A stretch of 5,050 bases of DNA, from assembly GCA_023410155.1 (NCBI GenBank), contig JAEYQF010000170.1:1-5050 (forward strand). Reading direction: 5' to 3'. How positions within the stretch are numbered: position 1 is the first letter of the stretch; every line of letters begins with the position of its first letter. The stretch comes from Verrucomicrobiota bacterium. GTDB taxonomy: Bacteria > Verrucomicrobiota > Verrucomicrobiia > Opitutales > Opitutaceae. A program made the position numbers and the translations under genes. The notes below the pieces were generated by a model. It was not told the origin of the DNA. It was given only the letters and a program-made list of their open reading frames with translations, and ran no database searches. Below, in pieces: positions 1 through 5,050 of the stretch.

Positions 1-1
1 A

Positions 2-508
2 TCCGGTCTCGCTGCGGCCTTCGATACCGGGGCGGATTGTAGGGCAATGTTGGATACAATCGCAGCCGAGCGCCTCCAGCTTCGCTATATTTTCATCACG
101 CACACCCACGAAGATCATGTGGCCGACCTCGAGCGGCTCGCCGGCGAGACCGGGGCCGAGGTGTGGTCCAGCGAGCTGGAACCCGCGCCGCGCGAAGGCG
201 CCCGCACCTTTGTGGAGAACGCCTATTTCCACCTCGGCACCTTGTCGGTGAAGACGCTGCTGACCCCGGGGCATTCGCCGGGGCAGACCACTTTTTTCGT
301 GACGGGACTCAGCTGGCCGCTGGCGGTCGTGGGCGATTCGATTTTTGCGAGCTCGATGGGTGGCAGCGCCACTCACTTCCTGGACCAATACAAAAACAAT
401 CGGGCGAAGATCCTCACGCTGCCCCGCGATACCGTGCTGGCTTGCGGCCACGGCCCGCTCACCACGCTGGCGCAGGAAAAGGCTCACAATCCATTTTTCG
501 CCCGCTAG
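2..508 (+). CDS. MBL-fold metallo-hydrolase (glyoxalase II-like), 5' end outside window
   Basis: Likely a zinc-dependent cytoplasmic hydrolase of the metallo-beta-lactamase superfamily, nearest in style to the glyoxalase II/YcbL-type group that cleaves thioesters or related esters; the substrate cannot be read from the sequence. The frame is open from the left edge, and the residues before the first ATG (position 47) read AAFDTGADCRAMLD, the conserved strand that precedes the metal motif in this fold. The gene therefore starts outside the window and the ATG at 47 is internal. Numbering from that Met, the metal ligands are the HxHxDH motif THTHEDH (His19, His21, Asp23, His24), His76 in TPGHSPGQ, Asp97 in GDSIF and His135 in CGHGPLTT. 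The C-terminus EKAHNPFF is typical of the glyoxalase II-like branch. All expected ligands are present, so it looks functional. A terminator follows six bases after the stop, so it is probably not co-transcribed with the kinases. Family assignment is secure; the reaction is not. Confidence 0.9.
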   Translation, partial: SGLAAAFDTGADCRAMLDTIAAERLQLRYIFITHTHEDHVADLERLAGETGAEVWSSELEPAPREGARTFVENAYFHLGTLSVKTLLTPGHSPGQTTFFVTGLSWPLAVVGDSIFASSMGGSATHFLDQYKNNRAKILTLPRDTVLACGHGPLTTLAQEKAHNPFFAR

Positions 509-513
509 TCGTC

Positions 514-540
514 CGAAGCCCGACGGGCGGGATTCGTTTT
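514..540 (+). terminator. Intrinsic terminator after the MBL hydrolase gene
   Basis: The arms CGAA (514-517) and TTCG (533-536) pair, a single G-A mismatch follows (518/532), then CCCG (519-522) pairs with CGGG (528-531) around the loop ACGGG. The stem is followed immediately by TTTT (537-540). An alternative inner pairing GCCC/GGGC is possible. The position, six bases after the TAG at 506-508, fits a Rho-independent terminator. The T-run is short, so some read-through into the downstream kinase is possible. Confidence 0.6.
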
Positions 541-568
541 GACATGGGGCACCTTGTAGGCGGCTGAT
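539..568 (+). promoter_or_regulatory. Possible promoter for the hybrid kinase, perfect -35 box
   Basis: TTGACA at 539-544 matches the consensus -35 box of the housekeeping sigma factor exactly and shares its first two bases with the terminator T-run. At a spacing of 17-19 bases the -10 candidates (GGCTGA, GCTGAT or CTGATT around 562-569) are poor. If it is used, transcription would begin near 573-577, at or next to the proposed GTG start, giving an mRNA with almost no leader. The -35 match is seen directly; its use as a promoter is inference. Confidence 0.33.
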
Positions 569-574
569 TCTGGC

Positions 575-3019
575 GTGGTCCCTCACCACCTGCATCGCTC
601 TCTGCTTCGCCTCGGCACGCGTGTGCCGGCCCTGCTATCCCTGGCCATGGCGATGGCGGGCGTCCTCGCCGCCAAACCCGTTCAGGTTGGCTACGAGCCC
701 AAAGCCGAGCCCTTCGCCTTTGTCGACGAGGGCGGGCAGCCCAATGGATTTGCGATCGAACTGCTCCGCGAAATCGGACGCGCCCAGCACGTCGAGATGC
801 AGTTCCAGGTTCGCCCGTGGGCCGAGCTGATCGAGGAGTTTCGGGCCGGCGACCACGACATCATCGTCAATGTCGCGCGCGCCCCCGACCGGCTCGCGTA
901 TATCGACTTCAGCGTGCCGTATTCCGATCTGCGGGCCGGAGTCTTTGTTCGTCGCGGCACGCGCATCGATTCAGAATCCGATCTGGCCGGCAAACGTTTC
1001 GCGGTGATGAGCCGCGGGCTTTCGCACGACTATGTGTTGCGGCGAGGTTGGGCGAGCCGGGAAGAGCTGATCATCGGGACCGACGTCATCGACTGCCTGC
1101 GTAAACTCGACGAGGGCGAATGCGACGTGGTTTTCGGCACGGAGCTGGTGCTGAGCAAGCACGTTCGTGAGCTTGGGCTTAGGAACATCCGCCTCACTTC
1201 GATCGAGTTGCCCGACCTCACCTACCAACTCCGATTCGGCGTCCACCGCGGCGAGGCGGCGCTTCTTTTTCAACTCAACGAAGGGCTGGCCGCGGTGCGC
1301 GCCAATGGCACCTTCGACCGCCTCCACGAGAAATGGCTCGGGCCGCTGGAGCCCCGGCGGCTCCGGCTCGTGGATCTGCAGCCCTATGTGCTGCCCGCGA
1401 CCCTTACCATTACGCTGATTCTGAGCGGCCTGATCTGGCAGCGTCGCCTCCTGCGCAAACTCCGTCGCAGCGAGCAACGGCTCAAACTCGTTCTCGAAGG
1501 CGGTGGTCACACCTTCTGGGATTGGGACATCGTGCGCGATGAGGTCAGCCGCGATGCGTCCGCCTCGGCGCTCCTCGGCTTGGAGATGCACGAACTCACG
1601 TCGACGCGCGAAGCCTGGCGCGTGCGGATCCATCCTGAGGATCTCCCTCGCGTCGATCGCGCAGTCGAGGACCTGGTCGCCCGCGGCCGGGAGCTCGGAG
1701 TCGACTACCGCATGCAGGGGCGAAACGGTGAGTGGCGCTGGATCTTTACCGCGGGTCGCGTCTTGGAGCGTCGGGCGGACGGCACCGCCAGCCGCGCCGC
1801 CGGCACCCACACCGACATCAGCGAGCGCAAACGCAGCGAAGAAGAGCGCGCGGCCTTCCAGCGCAATCTGCTCGAGTCGCAGAAACTCGAGGGACTCGGC
1901 CTGCTCGCCGGCGGCATTGCCCATGATTTCAACAACCTCCTCGCCGTCATCCTCGGACATGTCACCCTCCTGCGCACTCACGGAGTGGACGCCGATTCTG
2001 CGAACCACGCGCAGCAACAGATTGAAACTGCGGCCCGCCGCGCCGCCGACCTCTGTCGACAGATGCTCGCGTATGCCGGACGCGGCTCGATCACGCTCGA
2101 ACCGCTCAATCTCAACAGCCTGGTGCGTGAGACGGTCGAGTTGCTCCGCTCCTCCCTGGAGCGCTGCTCCGAGCTCCGCCTCGACCTGCAACCAACCATC
2201 CCGGCCGTCACCGGCGACGCATCGCAGCTGCGGCAGGTGGTGATGAATCTGGTATTGAACGCATCCGAAGCGCTGCCCGCCCAGGGAGGACGCATCCTGG
2301 TCTCCACGACCGAGCGCGAGCTCGATGACATCGCCCTGGCGGCCGCGGTCCACGGCCACCAGGCGAAACCGGGCCGCTACCTCTGCCTGGTGGTTGAAGA
2401 CAACGGCACGGGCATGACCGACGAAGTGCGCGCGCGGATCTTCAACCCGTTCTTCACCACCAAGGCCACGGGCCGCGGCCTGGGCTTGGCCGCCGTGCTG
2501 GGCATCGTGCGCTCGCACGACGGCGCCTTCTACCTCGATACTGCGCCCGGTCGCGGCTCGCGTTTCTCCATCTGTCTCCCCGTCTCCGCCGATGCGCCGG
2601 TCTCCGAAGAGCTGCCGCCGGCGCCGCCGCCTCCGGCTCCATCGAGCGCCGTTCGAGTGCTCGTCGTCGACGACGATCCGAGCGTCCTCAGCATGACGGC
2701 CGCGGTCCTGCGCCACCATGGCTATGATGTCGTGACCGCCGACGGAGGGGTCGCGGCGTTGCGGACGTTTTCGCGCGATCCCCACGGATTCGCCGCCGTG
2801 CTCCTCGACGTGACAATGCCGGGCATGGACGGCGTGGCCACGCTCCTCAAATTGCGCGAACTGCGCGCCGACATGCCCGCACTCATGATGAGCGGATTCA
2901 GCACGCGAGACGTCCTTTCGCGGCTGCCCGCCGACCGCCCGCCGGAATTCCTGCAGAAGCCGTTCTCCCAGGACGAACTGTTCGCCAAGCTCAGCCACCT
3001 GCTCGCCTCGCAGCGCTGA
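575..3019 (+). CDS. Hybrid sensor histidine kinase: SBP_bac_3 - TM - PAS - HisKA - HATPase - REC
   Basis: An inner-membrane sensor kinase of 814 residues that should autophosphorylate in response to a periplasmic solute and pass the phosphate to its own receiver. Domains in order: signal peptide about 1-33 (Arg8/Arg12, then a hydrophobic VPALLSLAMAMAGVLA stretch); one periplasmic SBP_bac_3 (venus-flytrap) domain about 36-257; one TM helix about 272-289 followed by a basic stretch (RRLLRKLRR); PAS/PAC about 300-418; HisKA with GGIAHDFNNLL, phospho-acceptor His450; HATPase with N box NLVLNASEAL (Asn558/Asn562), G1 EDNGTGM (609-614), F box FNPFFTTK and G2 GRGLGLA; Pro-rich linker about 680-692; receiver about 693-812 with Asp699-701, phospho-acceptor Asp745, Ser773 and Lys795. 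All catalytic residues are present. The layout resembles BvgS/EvgS but with one flytrap and no HPt domain. GTG 575 is chosen because a later start (GTG 623 or ATG 647) would remove the basic part of the signal peptide; an in-frame stop lies at 557. No Shine-Dalgarno motif is evident. The ligand is unknown. Confidence 0.93.
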   Translation: MVPHHLHRSLLRLGTRVPALLSLAMAMAGVLAAKPVQVGYEPKAEPFAFVDEGGQPNGFAIELLREIGRAQHVEMQFQVRPWAELIEEFRAGDHDIIVNVARAPDRLAYIDFSVPYSDLRAGVFVRRGTRIDSESDLAGKRFAVMSRGLSHDYVLRRGWASREELIIGTDVIDCLRKLDEGECDVVFGTELVLSKHVRELGLRNIRLTSIELPDLTYQLRFGVHRGEAALLFQLNEGLAAVRANGTFDRLHEKWLGPLEPRRLRLVDLQPYVLPATLTITLILSGLIWQRRLLRKLRRSEQRLKLVLEGGGHTFWDWDIVRDEVSRDASASALLGLEMHELTSTREAWRVRIHPEDLPRVDRAVEDLVARGRELGVDYRMQGRNGEWRWIFTAGRVLERRADGTASRAAGTHTDISERKRSEEERAAFQRNLLESQKLEGLGLLAGGIAHDFNNLLAVILGHVTLLRTHGVDADSANHAQQQIETAARRAADLCRQMLAYAGRGSITLEPLNLNSLVRETVELLRSSLERCSELRLDLQPTIPAVTGDASQLRQVVMNLVLNASEALPAQGGRILVSTTERELDDIALAAAVHGHQAKPGRYLCLVVEDNGTGMTDEVRARIFNPFFTTKATGRGLGLAAVLGIVRSHDGAFYLDTAPGRGSRFSICLPVSADAPVSEELPPAPPPPAPSSAVRVLVVDDDPSVLSMTAAVLRHHGYDVVTADGGVAALRTFSRDPHGFAAVLLDVTMPGMDGVATLLKLRELRADMPALMMSGFSTRDVLSRLPADRPPEFLQKPFSQDELFAKLSHLLASQR

Positions 3020-3086
3020 CCAGCGGAATTTTGGTTAGACTTCGCGCGTCCGGGCTGCCTTTTTTGGCCCGCCGGTGCCGGACTTC

Positions 3087-4538
3087 ATGCAACGCAAAAC
3101 CATCCTGGTCCTCTCGCTCGCCGTCAGCCTCGCCGCCGCGCTCGTGGCGATCGCCATCCAGGACGACGTCCGCGAAAAGCTCGGCGAGACCTACTGGGTC
3201 ATTTCCCTCGCGATCGTGGGCTGCGTGCTCCTCGTCCTCTCCGGCTACGTGTGGGATCGCACCCTGCTCCAGCGCGTTCGCACGCTGAAGAACACCGCCT
3301 CCGCGATCGATCCCAGCGAACCCGACGAGACCGGTGATCCCGACGAAATCATCGGCCTCGCGCGCAAGATCGAGCGCATGGCCCGCACGCTGCAAAACGT
3401 CGAAGCCTCCTATCGCGGCATCGTCGAGGACCAGGTCGACCTCATCTGCCGTTATCGCCCCGACGGGCGCCTCACCTTCGTCAACGCCGCCTACGCCCGC
3501 GCCTTCGGCCGCAAACGCAACGAACTCGTCGGACAACCCTTCCCTCTGCTCGAGGCCGGCGCGATCGCGAGCGACTCGGTCGTCACGTTCGAACGCGAAC
3601 TCTCCCTCCCCGATGCTTCGCGCGTGTGGCTGCAGTGGACTCAGCGCGCGATCAAGGACAACTCCGGCGAAACCCTCGAGTATCAGGCCGTGGGCCACGA
3701 CATCACCGACCGGCGCGAAGCAGAAGCTGCGCTCTTGCGCGCCAAGGAAACCGCGGAGGACGCTGACCGCGCCAAGAGCGAGTTCCTCGCCATGGTCAGC
3801 CACGAGATTCGCACGCCCATCAACGGCGTCATCGGGTTCGCCCGCCTCCTCGGCGACACCCCGCTCGACCCCCAGCAGCGCGAACACGTCGGCATGATTC
3901 ACTCCAGCGGACTCGCGCTCGAGAAACTCATCGGCGACATCCTCGACCTCTCGAAGATCGAAGCCGGCAAGGTCGAGATCGAGCACGCCCCCTTCTCTCC
4001 CCGCCGCTGCCTTGCCGAGGTGCAGGCCTTCTTCCACGACCAAGCTCGCACCGCGCGGCTGAAGCTCGAGGTCCAAGTCGAGCCGTCTGTGCCTGACGAG
4101 GTGAACGGCGACGAGAGCCGCATCCGTCAGGTGCTCGTCAATCTCATCGGCAACGCGCTTAAGTTCACCGAACGCGGCGGCATCAAAATCAAACTCAGCT
4201 GCGCGCGCACCGATCGTTCGGGTGGCGGCGAACGCAGCATCGCCCGACTCTACTTCGCCGTGGAAGACACCGGCATCGGCATCGCGCCCGAAAAAGTTTC
4301 CCTGCTCTTTCAACCCTTCACCCAGGTCGACGACTCCAAGCGTCGTCGTCGCGAAGGCACCGGTCTCGGTCTCCTGATTTCCAAGCGCCTGTGCGAGCTG
4401 ATGGGTGGCACGATTTCGGTCGAAAGCACGCCGGGCGAAGGCTCCACCTTCCGGTTCTCCGTGCTGACGGATTACACGCCGCGCAACACGGCCGATCCCT
4501 TCCCGACCACCGGCACCAGCGGCGCCTACGTAAACTGA
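3087..4538 (+). CDS. Membrane sensor histidine kinase: 2 TM - HAMP-like - PAS - HisKA - HATPase
   Basis: A 483-residue inner-membrane histidine kinase. From ATG 3087: TM1 about 5-24; a loop of only about 12 residues outside the membrane; TM2 about 37-56; a HAMP-like linker about 57-105 whose end (DEIIGLARKIERMARTL) matches the second HAMP helix; PAS about 108-203 ending in a PAC-type GHDITDRREAE; a coiled linker; HisKA with SHEIRTPINGVIG, phospho-acceptor His239; HATPase with N box RQVLVNLIGNALKF (Asn356), G1 EDTGIGI (Asp394 on), F box FQPFTQVD and G2 GTGLGL. All catalytic motifs are intact. No receiver domain follows; the protein ends in a short Ser/Thr/Pro-rich tail. The tiny external loop argues for sensing by the PAS domain or within the membrane. 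It begins 67 bp after the hybrid kinase on the same strand, so co-transcription is possible. GTG 3075 in the same frame would add four residues; ATG is preferred because it puts the Gln-Arg-Lys start directly before TM1. Neither start has a clear ribosome binding site. Confidence 0.92.
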   Translation: MQRKTILVLSLAVSLAAALVAIAIQDDVREKLGETYWVISLAIVGCVLLVLSGYVWDRTLLQRVRTLKNTASAIDPSEPDETGDPDEIIGLARKIERMARTLQNVEASYRGIVEDQVDLICRYRPDGRLTFVNAAYARAFGRKRNELVGQPFPLLEAGAIASDSVVTFERELSLPDASRVWLQWTQRAIKDNSGETLEYQAVGHDITDRREAEAALLRAKETAEDADRAKSEFLAMVSHEIRTPINGVIGFARLLGDTPLDPQQREHVGMIHSSGLALEKLIGDILDLSKIEAGKVEIEHAPFSPRRCLAEVQAFFHDQARTARLKLEVQVEPSVPDEVNGDESRIRQVLVNLIGNALKFTERGGIKIKLSCARTDRSGGGERSIARLYFAVEDTGIGIAPEKVSLLFQPFTQVDDSKRRRREGTGLGLLISKRLCELMGGTISVESTPGEGSTFRFSVLTDYTPRNTADPFPTTGTSGAYVN

Positions 4539-4546
4539 GCGCGCTA

Positions 4547-4678
4547 GTCGGGCCTCGAGCCGCGCCTCGGCTCGACTCAAGCCGCACCCTGCTCCGAGCC
4601 GACCCGCACCTTGGCTCGACCCGGTCCGCACATGGGTTCGACCCGGTCCGCCTGGAGTCCTGAGCCGATCCGCCTCGC
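4547..4678. repeat. Six degenerate 22-bp tandem repeats
   Basis: Six consecutive 22-bp blocks start at 4547, 4569, 4591, 4613, 4635 and 4657. Aligned without gaps, every block has G at position 1, G at 6, C at 10 and CCGC at 14-17; position 12 is always A or G. Blocks four and five are closest: their first 17 bases, GGCTCGACCCGGTCCGC and GGTTCGACCCGGTCCGC, differ at one base. The next block (4679-4700) keeps only scattered matches, so the array decays there. The unit is not a multiple of three, so it is unlikely to be coding. The array starts nine bases after the kinase stop codon and ends about 40 bases before the tRNA-Cys 3' end. Function unknown. Confidence 0.65.
4555..4575 (+). terminator. 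Perfect 8-bp hairpin just downstream of the second kinase
   Basis: TCGAGCCG (4555-4562) is the exact reverse complement of CGGCTCGA (4568-4575), separated by the 5-base loop CGCCT. It lies 17 bases after the TGA of the second kinase, where a terminator or mRNA-end-protecting hairpin would be expected. No T-run follows, so it is not a classical intrinsic terminator. It is formed by the first two units of the tandem repeat array and may be a by-product of that array. Confidence 0.35.
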
Positions 4679-4684
4679 GACTCG

Positions 4685-4701
4685 GCGGGGATCCTCCCCG
4701 C
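4685..4701 (-). terminator. GC-rich 7-bp hairpin downstream of tRNA-Cys
   Basis: GCGGGGA (4685-4691) pairs perfectly with TCCCCGC (4695-4701) across a TCC loop. On the minus strand it lies about 20 bases beyond the CCA end of the tRNA, where a transcript end would be expected. There is no T-run on either side, so termination is only a possibility; it may instead mark the 3' trailer that is trimmed during tRNA maturation. Confidence 0.3.
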
Positions 4702-4720
4702 GGCGATGCGTCGGGGAAAC

Positions 4721-4795
4721 TGGAGGCGCGGGCCGGAATTGAACCGGCGCATAGAGGTTTTGCAGACCTCGGCCTTACCACTTGGCTACCGCGCC
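4721..4795 (-). tRNA. tRNA-Cys (GCA anticodon)
   Basis: Reading the minus strand from 4795, a complete 75-nt cloverleaf forms. The acceptor stem GGCGCGG pairs perfectly with CCGCGCC; the 3-bp D stem GCC/GGC encloses AAGTGGTAA; the anticodon stem GAGGT/ACCTC encloses CTGCAAA with anticodon GCA (complement at 4761-4763); the variable loop is TATGC; the T stem GCCGG/CCGGC encloses TTCAATT. The discriminator base is T (U73), a known identity element for cysteine tRNAs, and the CCA end is encoded (4721-4723). It is transcribed toward the repeat array. No convincing -35/-10 pair is visible in the 116 bases between it and the upstream minus-strand gene, so it may have a weak promoter or be read together with that gene. 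Confidence 0.97.
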
Positions 4796-4911
4796 CTGAA
4801 AAGGTCGCGCACGTTGGAAGAAAAAAAACCGGTCCGCAAGAACTGAAATTCCGCGCACTCAACTTGCCGCCCCAGCACCGCGCGTGGGAAGTCGAGCGTG
4901 CCTGGCGAGTG

Positions 4912-5050
4912 CTATTTCACCCTCGCCGAGTAGCCCAAATCTCGCACCGCGGCCGCCAGCTTCTCGGGACTCGCACCGTCGTGTGTCACGAGCGCGCGGC
5001 CGTTCTGCGGGTCGATTTCCACCGATTGGACGCGCGGCACAGCTTCGATC
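4912..5050 (-). CDS. Heavy-metal-associated (HMA) domain protein, C-terminal part
   Basis: The minus strand is open from the right edge to the TAG at 4912-4914 and gives the last 45 residues of a protein: it begins IEAVPRVQSVEIDPQNG, continues RALVTHDG and ends LAAAVRDLGYSARVK. This is the second half of the ferredoxin-like HMA fold found in CopZ/MerP-type metal chaperones and in N-terminal domains of metal-transporting P-type ATPases: the PxVxxVEID strand, the VTHDG turn and a last helix leading to GY. Because the protein stops right after the fold, a small metal-binding chaperone or periplasmic protein is more likely than an ATPase, where this domain is N-terminal. The CxxC metal motif would lie outside the window, so metal binding cannot be confirmed. 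The usual Gly in PGV is Arg here. Confidence 0.75.
   Translation of the reverse strand, partial: IEAVPRVQSVEIDPQNGRALVTHDGASPEKLAAAVRDLGYSARVK

Noticed and set aside
971..2998. Long open frame on the minus strand opposite the hybrid kinase (675 codons)
   Set aside because: It lies wholly antisense to a protein with complete kinase and receiver motifs. Its translation shows no recognisable domain and is rich in Arg, Ala, Gly and Glu, as expected from stop-poor antisense frames in GC-rich genes.
3014..3032. Small hairpin CGCT-GACC-AGCG followed by GAATTTT at the end of the hybrid kinase
   Set aside because: The stem is only 4 bp and includes the stop codon; too weak to call a terminator.
3051..3071. 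Inverted repeat CGGGC/GCCCG around a T6 run before the second kinase
   Set aside because: The T-run is in the loop rather than after the stem, so it is not terminator-like, and the stem is short for a GC-rich genome.
4679..4720. Attachment site or integrated element at the tRNA 3' end
   Set aside because: No duplicate of the tRNA 3' end and no integrase gene is visible in the window.
4821..4828. A8 tract, a T8 run on the minus strand, as terminator of the HMA gene
   Set aside because: The preceding minus-strand bases offer only a 5-bp GCAAG/CTTGC pairing with a loop of about 22 bases and a gap before the T-run; not convincing.
4829..4838. CCGGTCCGCA beyond the tRNA, identical to 10 bases of repeat unit four (4621-4630)
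   Set aside because: The flanking bases (an A8 tract) do not match the repeat unit, and a 10-base GC-rich match can arise by chance.
4796..4840. Promoter for tRNA-Cys on the minus strand (TTGCGG, 17-base spacer, CAACGT)
   Set aside because: Only three of six -35 bases and two of six -10 bases match the consensus.
2991..4862. Long open frame on the minus strand opposite the second kinase (623 codons)
   Set aside because: It runs through the tRNA-Cys gene and the repeat array as well as antisense to a well-supported kinase, and shows no domain. It is a GC-driven shadow.

Overview
The window is GC-rich bacterial chromosome (coding sequence with strong G/C preference at third codon positions). 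It carries, left to right on the plus strand, the end of a metallo-beta-lactamase-fold hydrolase gene and two consecutive sensor histidine kinase genes. A short non-coding stretch with a degenerate 22-bp tandem repeat follows. On the minus strand at the right end are a tRNA-Cys gene and the C-terminal end of a heavy-metal-associated (HMA) domain protein. No sequence in the window fixes the taxon. Very high GC, absent Shine-Dalgarno motifs before both kinases, and a one-component-style hybrid kinase with an amino-acid-type periplasmic sensor would suit an environmental Gram-negative such as an Opitutus-like verrucomicrobium, but that is inference only.

Layout: about 2-508 is the 3' part of the MBL-fold hydrolase (5' end outside the window). 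A good intrinsic terminator at 514-540 closes that transcript, and its T-run runs directly into a perfect TTGACA hexamer, so the next gene probably has its own promoter. 575-3019 encodes an 814-residue membrane hybrid kinase (signal peptide, one periplasmic SBP_bac_3 domain, one transmembrane helix, PAS, HisKA of the HDFNN type, HATPase, Pro-rich linker, receiver). 3087-4538 encodes a second kinase (two transmembrane helices with a tiny loop, HAMP-like linker, PAS, HisKA of the SHEIRTP type, HATPase, no receiver). 4539-4720 is non-coding and holds six 22-bp degenerate repeats and two hairpins. 4721-4795 (minus) is tRNA-Cys(GCA). 4796-4911 is non-coding with an A8 tract. 4912-5050 (minus) is the end of an HMA-domain protein.

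How the parts may work together: the two kinases are co-directional and 67 bp apart and could form a signalling pair. The first senses a small periplasmic solute through a venus-flytrap domain and the second senses through its cytoplasmic PAS domain or membrane segments. Neither carries a DNA-binding output domain, and no response regulator with an output domain lies in the window, so the final target is unknown. The least explained structure is the 22-bp repeat array between the second kinase and the tRNA gene. I saw no mobile element, CRISPR array or clearly new defence or biosynthetic system here.
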